The notes under the pieces are model-generated. The model searched no databases. It saw only the letters and a list, made by a program, of their open reading frames with translations, and was not told the DNA's origin. A program made the position numbers and the translations under genes. This document shows, in pieces, positions 53,210 through 60,286 of a stretch of DNA of 64,000 nt (its first letter is position 1; the number at the start of each line of letters is the position of its first letter). Source of the stretch: Micrococcales bacterium (lineage in GTDB: Bacteria; Actinomycetota; Actinomycetes; Actinomycetales; Cellulomonadaceae); NCBI GenBank assembly GCA_009785115.1, contig WQWY01000001.1, positions 1 to 64,000 of the forward strand, in the 5' to 3' direction.

Positions 53210-53767
53210 ATGGCCAAGCCACAGCCCCAAGTCCACACCCACGCCCACCCTCGTCGTGCCAGGCAGCTGCTGCTCGAGGGTGAGCAGCCGGTCATCTCGG
53301 TGCGCACCCACATCAAGGCCCTGTTCGGCCCGTTCGCGCTCAGCCTGCTGCTGATCGCGGCAGGGGTGTTCGCCGTGCTCCAGGTCACCACCAGCACCCC
53401 GCGACTCATCATCGGCGGGATCGCGCTGGTCGCGGTGCTCTTGGTGCTGCTCCCCCCGTGGCTGCGGTGGATCTTCTGGACCTACACGCTCACGAACATC
53501 CGGCTCATCGAGCAGCGCGGGGTGTTCAAGCGCACCGGCCGGGTGATCCCGCTGAGCCGCATCAACAACGTCTCCTTCGAGAAGGACTTCTCCGACCGGC
53601 TCCTGAGGTGCGGCACGCTCGTCGTCCACGACGCCAGCGAGAAGGAGGGCCTGAAGCTCGACGACATCCCGCACATCGCCCTGTTCCACCGCACCATCTC
53701 CACGCTCGTCCTCAAGGCCCACGGCCAAGAGGTCGGCCCCAGCAAGGAGACCGAGACCGAACGCTGA
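53210..53767 (+). CDS. PH-domain membrane protein (bPH_2/DUF304, YdbS-like)
   Basis: 185 aa from the ATG at 53210. Residues ~1-40 are cytosolic, two transmembrane helices (~42-60 and ~66-84) follow, then a bacterial PH domain (WTYTLTNIRLIEQRGVF core TNIRLIEQRG; RVIPLSRINNVSF). This is the YdbS/YdbT plan, whose role is unknown. Stands alone on its strand. Confidence 0.88.
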   Translation: MAKPQPQVHTHAHPRRARQLLLEGEQPVISVRTHIKALFGPFALSLLLIAAGVFAVLQVTTSTPRLIIGGIALVAVLLVLLPPWLRWIFWTYTLTNIRLIEQRGVFKRTGRVIPLSRINNVSFEKDFSDRLLRCGTLVVHDASEKEGLKLDDIPHIALFHRTISTLVLKAHGQEVGPSKETETER

Positions 53768-53903
53768 GACCCCCAAGGACGCAGCTCATCGAGCCCCGGT
53801 CACCCCGGGCACCTCGTGGACTGACGCGGTGGGCCGGCGCGGAGCACCGCGAGCAGGTGTGCGTGCTTCCTGCTGGCGGTACTAGAGAGGCCGTATCGCG
53901 GGC

Positions 53904-54566
53904 TCAGCGCCACCCGGCGTCACGCAGAGCGTCGGTCACCGTGGTCTCGGGCGGCCCGGGGTACCGGGGAGAGCGGTTCCAGGTGCCGTCCCACCACGCC
54001 TTCCAGGACGCACCCACCTCCCTGAACCTGTAGTAGCTCAAGCGCTCGCCTGCTCCCGCAGAAGAGACTCCGACACCCTGCACCTGGATTCCCGCGCCCC
54101 GACACGAGGCCATGGCGCGGGGCAGGTGGTAGTCCTGGGTGAACAACACCGCTTCGGTGACGCCGAAGACCTCGACAGCCCTCACGCACGTGTCGTGGGT
54201 GTCGAACCCGGCGTAGTCGAGCACCACCCTGTCGGTGGGGACTCCCCGGGCGACCAGCCAGTCTCGCATCGAGCTCGGCTCGTCGTAGCCGCGTGTGCCG
54301 TTGTCTCCAGAGACCAGGATCACGCCGACTGTCCCAGCCTCGTAGGCCGTCCGCGCACCCTCCAGCCGACGGGTCAGGTAGGTGGACGGCGTGCCGTCGG
54401 TGCGGATGCCGGCACCGAACACGATCGCGACCGGAGCAGGTGCGAGATCGACCGGCTCGGCGACGATGCCGCGCTGACCTGTGGCCTGTACCCACCCGAT
54501 CGGCCCGAGCGCCAGCAGGGTCGTCGCGAACGCAGTGGCACCCATCACCACCGTTCGCCGTCTCAT
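53904..54566 (-). CDS. SanA/YdcF family DUF218 protein
   Basis: 220 aa from the ATG at 54566. An N-terminal signal anchor (~7-25) and the DUF218 core VAIVFGAGIRTDGTPS, VILVSGDNGTRGYDE and VLFTQDYHLPRAMASCR mark the SanA branch, linked in other bacteria to envelope permeability and vancomycin tolerance. The start follows a TACGCT box by 6 nt. Confidence 0.9.
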   Translation of the reverse strand: MRRRTVVMGATAFATTLLALGPIGWVQATGQRGIVAEPVDLAPAPVAIVFGAGIRTDGTPSTYLTRRLEGARTAYEAGTVGVILVSGDNGTRGYDEPSSMRDWLVARGVPTDRVVLDYAGFDTHDTCVRAVEVFGVTEAVLFTQDYHLPRAMASCRGAGIQVQGVGVSSAGAGERLSYYRFREVGASWKAWWDGTWNRSPRYPGPPETTVTDALRDAGWR

Positions 54567-54572
54567 CGAGCC

Positions 54573-54578
54573 AGCGTA
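54573..54578 (-). promoter_or_regulatory. -10 box (TACGCT) of the SanA-like gene
   Basis: TACGCT on the minus strand ends 6 nt before the ATG at 54566, a leaderless arrangement. Confidence 0.6.
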
Positions 54579-54738
54579 GGACGCCGATGGGACGAGACAG
54601 CGCGTGCTCGAGCGATCGACGCACCACGTCACAGACCCTTCACATGCTCGCCGCCCGCTGGAGCACGATCTTTCCGGACCTCGAACCCCCACAGGCCGAG
54701 CACTCCCAGCACAGAAACATCCCGAAGTGAATCCCAAA

Positions 54739-54750
54739 GATGATATCATC
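54739..54750 (+). promoter_or_regulatory. Operator/promoter palindrome of the MazEF-like operon
   Basis: GATGATATCATC is a perfect 12-bp palindrome. It contains TATCAT (54744-54749), a -10 box that ends 6 nt before the antitoxin GTG. Ribbon-helix-helix antitoxins bind such sites to repress their own operon. Confidence 0.65.
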
Positions 54751-54755
54751 ATGGG

Positions 54756-54992
54756 GTGACTACGCAGATCTCTGTCCGCCTGCCCGATGGCCTGGTCCAT
54801 TCGGTCGACGCGCTGGTCGCCGCTGGCGGCGCCCGGAGTCGCGCCTCGGTGGTCGAAGAGGCGCTGGAACGTCACCTGCGCCGGACCCTCGCTGAGCGCG
54901 ATGCGGCGATCCTGGCAGCGGCCGACACCGACCCTGATGACCTTGACGCCCTGGCCGCGTGGGCGGCGTCCCAGCCAACAGGTCTGGACTGA
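54756..54992 (+). CDS. Ribbon-helix-helix antitoxin (MazE/CopG-like)
   Basis: 78 aa. ISVRLPDGLVHSVDALV and RSRASVVEEALERHL form a ribbon-helix-helix DNA-binding domain; the acidic C-terminal ~25 residues (DPDDLDALAAW) should occupy the toxin active site. It precedes a MazF-type gene by 35 bp and is likely autoregulated through the adjacent palindrome. Confidence 0.88.
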   Translation: MTTQISVRLPDGLVHSVDALVAAGGARSRASVVEEALERHLRRTLAERDAAILAAADTDPDDLDALAAWAASQPTGLD

Positions 54993-55027
54993 GACGTGCC
55001 GTCGCACTCACCCGGGAGCTGATCTTG

Positions 55028-55339
55028 ATGCGTCCTCTCTACCTGGTGCAGATGGACAAGGTGCGCCCGGCCGCCATCCTGACCAGGGAGATCGTGCGAC
55101 CCCGGCTCCGGCGGGTCACCATCGCACCGATCACATCGACCATCCGGGGCCTGTCCACCGAGGTCCACGTGGGCCTCACCAACGGCCTGGATCACGAGTC
55201 CGTCATCAGCTGCGACAACGTCATGACTGTGCCTGTCGAGGCCCTGCTGCGTCCCATCGGATACCTGTTGCCAGACCAGGAGAGCGCGTTGGCCCGCGCA
55301 CTGGTCCTGGCCTACGACCTGGACGTCGCTCTGCCCTGA
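55028..55339 (+). CDS. mazF: MazF/PemK-type endoribonuclease toxin
   Basis: 103 aa from the ATG at 55028, with GGGAG 8 nt upstream. KVRPAAILTRE carries the MazF Arg, and VTIAPITSTIRGL with the catalytic Thr and SVISCDNVMTV follow; the fold is the compact SH3-like MazF barrel. It cleaves mRNA or tRNA at short sequence motifs unless bound by the antitoxin. Named by family; orthology is not proven. Confidence 0.92.
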   Translation: MRPLYLVQMDKVRPAAILTREIVRPRLRRVTIAPITSTIRGLSTEVHVGLTNGLDHESVISCDNVMTVPVEALLRPIGYLLPDQESALARALVLAYDLDVALP

Positions 55340-55376
55340 CGTCGTGGACAAGACGTCTGACCTCCTCCGGGCACGC

Positions 55377-55940
55377 CTACCGGGTCAGGCTCTGGGAGAG
55401 ACGTTCGACCAGGTAGTCGAAGCTGGCGTCGACCGGTTCGGCCAACCCGAACCCTCCGGACAGCTCCAGCAGCACGAACCCGTGCACCGCTGCCCGGAAC
55501 GCGCGCACCGCGTCGATCCCGTGCTCCTCGGGCACGCCGGAGGCTGTGAGCGCGGTGACGAGCACCTCCACCGTGCGGCCTGCCGCCTGGTGGGCGGCGA
55601 CGGCGTTCGGGTCGGTCGCCCAGCCTGCCTGGGTCGCCCCATAGCGGCCGGGCAGGGCGTGGGCGAAGGTCCGGGTCGCCACGGCCAGGTCGCGGACCGC
55701 CCCCGGGCCGGGCGAGACCTGCTCCAGCGTGTCGGTGAGCTGGTCGATGCAGACGACAGCCACCGCCGCCCGTAGGGCGTCCAGCCCTCGCACGTGCTTG
55801 TAGAGGCTGGGCACCGCCACCCCGGCCCGAGCAGCCACCGCCGCCAGGGTCAGGGCGTCCCAGGCGCGGACGTCTCCGGCGTCGATCTCGTCCAGCGCCA
55901 GCTCGACCACCCGCCCGGCACTGAGCCCGGCCCTAGGCAC
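55377..55940 (-). CDS. TetR family transcriptional regulator
   Basis: 187 aa. The HTH at residues ~29-50 reads LTLAAVAARAGVAVPSLYKHV. The C-terminal domain (TetR_C type WHG-like, with HGFVLLELSGGFG) binds an unknown ligand. It overlaps the upstream hydrolase gene by 8 bp and probably controls it through the GGCTAAT palindrome at 56751-56767. Confidence 0.9.
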   Translation of the reverse strand: MPRAGLSAGRVVELALDEIDAGDVRAWDALTLAAVAARAGVAVPSLYKHVRGLDALRAAVAVVCIDQLTDTLEQVSPGPGAVRDLAVATRTFAHALPGRYGATQAGWATDPNAVAAHQAAGRTVEVLVTALTASGVPEEHGIDAVRAFRAAVHGFVLLELSGGFGLAEPVDASFDYLVERLSQSLTR

Positions 55941-56742
55941 GAGCAGACCGGGCCAGGAAGCGTAGGAGAGCCTCGGCCAGCGCGTCGGGGCGTTGCAGCG
56001 CCGGGAAGTGACCGCACTCCTCGATCACCAGCCCCTGCGCGTCAGGGACCCGGGCGACGAGAGCGTCCACCACGGCACGCGGCTCGCCGAGCTCGGGGTC
56101 TCGGTCTCCGACGAGCACGAGCGTGGGGACCGCGATCTCGTCGAAGACGCGCCGCCCGGTCCCGGCGGTCAGAGACACGGCGAGCGCCCGCAGGCTGGCC
56201 AGGTGCCCGGGGCGGCGCAGGTCGGCGCGCAGCGCGGCCATGTGAGCGCCGAACCCCGCCGGGCGCCGCCCCTTGGCCAGCGACCGGTAGAACGCAGCCC
56301 AGGCAGGTGGCCCCCAGCCGGGCCGCAGCAGCAGCGAGACCGCGCGCCCGGCCGCCGGCTTGGGCTCGACGTTCTCCTCCGGCGCCACCAAGACCAGCGC
56401 CTCGACCCTCTCGGGATGCTCCGCGGCGACCCAGGCGACGGACGCAGTGGCGAAGGACGCCCCGACGAGCACAGCCGGCCGTCCCACGTGGTCCAGCAGG
56501 GCGGCGAGGTCGCTCGCGGTCGCCTCGACCCCGTGCTCGGTGAACGTGGCATCCGAGTCGCCGTGCCCGCGCACCTCGGGCCGTAGCACCCGGCGCCCGT
56601 CGGCGACGAGCGGCCCGACAACAGCGTCCCAGGAGGAGGCGAGATCGCCCATCCCCGCGACGAGGACGACGACCGGCCCGTCAGCCGACCCGTCGTCATG
56701 AACGGCGATCTGCCCACCAGGGCGCTCCAGCATGAAGATCAT
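55933..56742 (-). CDS. α/β-hydrolase
   Basis: 269 aa. Classic fold: oxyanion-hole strand VVVLVAGMGDLASSW, nucleophile Ser in LVGASFATAS, Asp in LVGDRDPE and His in ECGHFPALQ. An ATG at 56742 follows a TAGCCT box by 7 nt; ATG at 56733 is an alternative. The box lies inside a palindrome, so a TetR-type repressor (the next gene) should block it. Substrate unknown. Confidence 0.88.
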   Translation of the reverse strand: MIFMLERPGGQIAVHDDGSADGPVVVLVAGMGDLASSWDAVVGPLVADGRRVLRPEVRGHGDSDATFTEHGVEATASDLAALLDHVGRPAVLVGASFATASVAWVAAEHPERVEALVLVAPEENVEPKPAAGRAVSLLLRPGWGPPAWAAFYRSLAKGRRPAGFGAHMAALRADLRRPGHLASLRALAVSLTAGTGRRVFDEIAVPTLVLVGDRDPELGEPRAVVDALVARVPDAQGLVIEECGHFPALQRPDALAEALLRFLARSARA

Positions 56743-56750
56743 GCACCGTA

Positions 56751-56767
56751 GGCTAATTCCATTAGCC
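56751..56767. promoter_or_regulatory. TetR-type operator GGCTAAT-TCC-ATTAGCC
   Basis: Perfect 7-bp arms with a 3-bp centre overlap the -10 box of the hydrolase-tetR operon. Confidence 0.75.
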
Positions 56768-56816
56768 AGGGGTGGCAAGGTCCTCCCAGCGCTCGCCACA
56801 CCCTCAGCCGAAGTGG

Positions 56817-56879
56817 TGCTAGATCGACATCAGCGGCTGTGCTAAACAAGCATTAGACCGCCTGCTAGATCGACATCAG
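56817..56879. repeat. Two 17-bp direct repeats (TGCTAGATCGACATCAG) downstream of rpiB
   Basis: Perfect copies at 56817-56833 and 56863-56879, with a GCTAA-N6-ATTAG element between them that resembles the TetR half-sites at 56751-56767. Function unknown. Confidence 0.85.
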
Positions 56880-56958
56880 AACCCTGCAACACGTGCGTCT
56901 TCGCTGGTCAGCGGACAGCTGACGGTGTCGCAGGCCGCGACGGCGAGAGGCCGCCCGC

Positions 56959-57405
56959 TCAGCGGGTCTCGTAGGTGGAGACCTGGTCGATGCGGCGCTG
57001 GTGGCGGGGGTCGCCGGAGAAGGGCTCGGCGACGAAGCGGGTGACCAGGTCGATGGCTTCGGCGACCTGGTGCTGACGGGCGCCGATGGAAACGACGTTG
57101 GCGTCGTTGTGCTGGCGGGCGAGCTCGGCGGTGGCCGGGTTCCAGGCGAGGGCGGCGCGCACGCCGGGGACCTTGTTGGCGGCGATCTGCTCGCCGTTGC
57201 CCGAGCCGCCGATCACCACGCCCAGGGAGCCGGGGTCCGCGGCGACAGCCTCGGCGGCGGCGATGCAGAACGCGGGGTAGTCGTCGCGCGGGTCGTAGGA
57301 GTGGGCGCCGTGGTCGACGACCTCGTGACCTGCCGCGCGCAGGTGCTCGGTGAGGGCCTCTTTGAGCTCGTAGCCGGCGTGGTCGGCTGCGACGTGGATA
57401 CGCAT
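56959..57405 (-). CDS. rpiB: Ribose-5-phosphate isomerase B
   Basis: 148 aa. VAADHAGYELKEAL, DYPAF and IGGSGNGEQIAANKVPGVRAAL are RpiB signatures; the GSGNGE loop with the usual Cys replaced by Ser/Gly matches actinobacterial enzymes that use a Glu base. Interconverts ribose-5-P and ribulose-5-P. ATG at 57405 preferred over 57411. Divergent from the M13 peptidase. Confidence 0.95.
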   Translation of the reverse strand: MRIHVAADHAGYELKEALTEHLRAAGHEVVDHGAHSYDPRDDYPAFCIAAAEAVAADPGSLGVVIGGSGNGEQIAANKVPGVRAALAWNPATAELARQHNDANVVSIGARQHQVAEAIDLVTRFVAEPFSGDPRHQRRIDQVSTYETR

Positions 57406-57454
57406 GGGCACATCTTGCCCGACGTGAGGTGCGCAGGATGTCGGTTGTGGTCCT

Positions 57455-57460
57455 TAAGGT
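57455..57460 (+). promoter_or_regulatory. -10 box (TAAGGT) of the M13 peptidase gene
   Basis: TAAGGT is followed after 7 nt by the ATG at 57468, a leaderless arrangement. Confidence 0.55.
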
Positions 57461-57467
57461 AGGACGT

Positions 57468-59444
57468 ATGCCATCCAGCGGACTCGACCTGACCCACCTC
57501 GACGCCACCGTGCGGCCGCAGGACGATCTCTTCCGGTACATCAACGGCCGCTGGATCGCTGACCACGTCATCCCGCCGGACAGGGCTTTCGACGGGGCGC
57601 TGCGGGCGTTGCGGGACGAGGCCGAGGTGCACGTGCGCGAGATCATCGACGACGCGCGCACCGAGAAGGACCCCGCCACCGAGGCCGGCAAGATCGGCGC
57701 GCTGTTCGCGAGCTTCATGGACACCGAGGCGATCGAGGAGGCCCGGCTCGCCCCCCTGGCCGACGACCTGGCCGTGATCGACGCGGCGACCGACCGCGCT
57801 GGTCTGGTCACGGCGCTGGGCACGCTCCAGCGCACCGGGGCGGCGGCGGCCGTGGAGTTCTGGGTCGACAACGACGCCCACGACCCGGAGCGGTACGTGG
57901 TGTACCTGATGCAGGCCGGGCTCGGCCTGCCTGACGAGTCGTACTACCGCGAGGAGCAGTACGCCCCGTTCCGTGACGCCTACGTGCCGCACGTGGCCCG
58001 GATGCTGCTGCTGGCCGGGCTGGCCGCCGACGAGGACGCCGCCGCCGAGAAGGCGGGGCGGGTGCTCGCTCTGGAGACGGCGCTCGCCACGCACCACTGG
58101 GACGTGGTGAAGGACCGCGACGCCGACCTCACCTACAACCCGGTGACCCTGGCCGAGCTGTGCCAGCGCGCGCCTCAGTTCGACTGGGCGGCCTGGGTGG
58201 AGGCGCTGGGGGCGCCAGAAGGCGCGATGGACCAGCTGGTGGTGCGCGAGCCCACCTACGCGGAGGGCTTCGCCGAGCTGTGGGAGTCGCTGCCGCTCAC
58301 CGACTGGCAGGACTGGATGCGCTTCCACGTGGTCAGCGCTCGGGCCGGCTACCTGCACGAGGAGATGGTGGAGGCGAGCTTCGACTTCTACGGCCGCACC
58401 CTGACCGGTGCGCAGGAGGTGCGCGAGCGCTGGAAGCGCGGGGTGTCGCTGGTCGAGGGCGCGATGGGCGAGGCCGTCGGGCGCATCTACGTCAGCCGTC
58501 ACTTTCCCCCTGACCACAAGGCCGCGATGGACGCGCTGGTGGCCAACCTGATCGAGGCGTACCGCCGCTCCATCACGTCGCTGACCTGGTGTGGTGAGGA
58601 GACGAAGGCCAAGGCCCTGGCCAAGCTCGACGCCTTCACCCCGAAGATCGGCTACCCGGTGCGCTGGAAGGACTACACGACGCTGACCGTCGACGCCGGC
58701 GACCTGGTGGGCAACGTGCGCCGAGCCTCGGCCTGGGCGCAGGACTACGAGCTGGCGAAGATCGGCCGCCCGGTGGACCGCGACGAGTGGTTCATGACCC
58801 CGCAGACGGTCAACGCCTACTACAACCCAGGGCTGAACGAGATCGTGTTCCCCGCCGCGATCCTGCAGCCCCCGTTCTTCGACGTCTCTCGCGACGACGC
58901 GGCCAACTACGGCGGCATCGGTGCGGTGATCGGGCACGAGATCGGCCACGGGTTCGACGACCAGGGCTCCAAGTACGACGGCACCGGGGCGCTGGCCGAC
59001 TGGTGGACCGCGGAGGACCGCGCCGAGTTCGAGAAGCGGACGTCCGCGCTGATCGCGCAGTACTCCCAGCTCTCCCCCGCCCAGCTCGACAACACCCAGC
59101 ACGTCAACGGGGCCTTGACGATCGGGGAGAACATCGGGGACCTGGGCGGGCTGACCATCGCCCTGCGCGCCTACGAGATCGCGCTGGGGGTGCCCGTCGC
59201 CGAGGGGCCGGTGGTCGACGGTCTCAGCGCCGCCCAGCGGTTCTTCCTCGCCTGGGCGCAGGCGTGGCGGTCCAAGGGCCGTGACGAGGAGGTCATCCGG
59301 CGGCTGGCCACCGACCCGCACTCCCCCGAGGAGTTCCGGTGCAACGGGGTGGTGCGCAACATCGACGAGTTCGCCGACGCGTTCGACGTGCGGCCCGGCG
59401 ACCAGCTGTACCTGGCGCCGGACGAGCGGGTACGGATCTGGTGA
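57468..59444 (+). CDS. pepO: M13 family zinc metallopeptidase (PepO/neprilysin-like)
   Basis: 658 aa, cytosolic (no signal). The active site VIGHEIGHGFDDQGSKYDG (core HEIGH; His490, Glu491, His494), the third ligand in ENIGDLGG and NAYYNPGLNEIVFPAAILQPPFF (core NAYYNP) are intact. Cleaves peptides. Divergent from rpiB. Confidence 0.95.
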   Translation: MPSSGLDLTHLDATVRPQDDLFRYINGRWIADHVIPPDRAFDGALRALRDEAEVHVREIIDDARTEKDPATEAGKIGALFASFMDTEAIEEARLAPLADDLAVIDAATDRAGLVTALGTLQRTGAAAAVEFWVDNDAHDPERYVVYLMQAGLGLPDESYYREEQYAPFRDAYVPHVARMLLLAGLAADEDAAAEKAGRVLALETALATHHWDVVKDRDADLTYNPVTLAELCQRAPQFDWAAWVEALGAPEGAMDQLVVREPTYAEGFAELWESLPLTDWQDWMRFHVVSARAGYLHEEMVEASFDFYGRTLTGAQEVRERWKRGVSLVEGAMGEAVGRIYVSRHFPPDHKAAMDALVANLIEAYRRSITSLTWCGEETKAKALAKLDAFTPKIGYPVRWKDYTTLTVDAGDLVGNVRRASAWAQDYELAKIGRPVDRDEWFMTPQTVNAYYNPGLNEIVFPAAILQPPFFDVSRDDAANYGGIGAVIGHEIGHGFDDQGSKYDGTGALADWWTAEDRAEFEKRTSALIAQYSQLSPAQLDNTQHVNGALTIGENIGDLGGLTIALRAYEIALGVPVAEGPVVDGLSAAQRFFLAWAQAWRSKGRDEEVIRRLATDPHSPEEFRCNGVVRNIDEFADAFDVRPGDQLYLAPDERVRIW

Positions 59445-59455
59445 GAGCGCGCCCC

Positions 59456-59968
59456 CTACGGCGTGATCTCGAACGCGGTGCGTGAGAGCCTGAACCCGGC
59501 CGGGTTCAGGCTCTCACGGGTGCAGAGCACCCCGGCCTGGGACGACTGGCACCGGTAGTCACCAGCCCTCACCCAGCGTCCGTACTCCAGCACGTTCGCG
59601 TCGGTGGCGATCATCGGGTTGCTCACCTCCGACGGGCAGGGTGCGCGCGCGCCGTCAGCGTCGAGAACCACCACCTCGCCGACCTTCCCGGTGCACCCGG
59701 CCGCCGGCGGCGCGGCATAGCTGAAGCTGTCGATCATGCAGGTCACGCCCGCCTCGGTCAGCCTGCACGCGATGTTGCCCGACGGCATGCGAAAGTCGGT
59801 CGGCTGGTCGGCCATCACCCCTGTCGAGGTCGGTGAGGGCGACGTCGCCTCGACCGGCGCGGCTCTGAAGACGGGCAGGCTCACGGCCAGGACGACGAGC
59901 ATGACGAGGAGGACGGCATCCACCGCCGCCAGCGCGACGATCAGACGCTGCTCGTTCGTACGACCCAC
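59456..59968 (-). CDS. DUF6636-like membrane-anchored extracellular protein
   Basis: 170 aa from the GTG at 59968 (a GTG at 60001 is an alternative). One N-terminal transmembrane helix (~10-32), a Ser/Pro/Thr linker, then an extracellular domain with FRMPSGNIACRL, GVTCMID, an even number of Cys and a terminal GYRCQSSQ-like/GVLCTRESL pattern typical of DUF6636 (memory-based). Role unknown. Convergent with pepO. Confidence 0.7.
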   Translation of the reverse strand: MGRTNEQRLIVALAAVDAVLLVMLVVLAVSLPVFRAAPVEATSPSPTSTGVMADQPTDFRMPSGNIACRLTEAGVTCMIDSFSYAAPPAAGCTGKVGEVVVLDADGARAPCPSEVSNPMIATDANVLEYGRWVRAGDYRCQSSQAGVLCTRESLNPAGFRLSRTAFEITP

Positions 59969-60001
59969 CGGGAACCCCCACCTCTCTGCACGAAGTCTCA
60001 C

Positions 60002-60286
60002 ATGCTCACGGCCTGCTCATCCACCCGTCTCGGACACAGACGGGACGCAGACAGGCACGACCTCGTACGAACCCCACCACCATCCCGCCCTACGACCTGT
60101 CTGGACAGGCACGCCGACCCCGTGCGCGCCCAGCGCCGGCTCGCTCGTCTGCCTGTCTGGCGAAGTGACTCTTTAGGGTGACCTTGCTCGGCGTGTGGCT
60201 GACCAGACAGGGCCAGACGTGTGATGATGACGGGGTAACGGGGGCGCGGTAGTCCTGAACGTCCTGTCGGAGAGGAGCGACAGCTC
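60002..60286. other. Intergenic region upstream of pepN
   Basis: No gene is visible. GGAGAGGAGC, about 13 nt before the pepN GTG, is the likely Shine-Dalgarno region. Confidence 0.4.

Noticed and set aside
57213-59321. 702-aa minus-strand ORF opposite the M13 peptidase
   Set aside because: Antisense shadow; only its end overlaps the rpiB region in another frame, while the true rpiB frame is separate.
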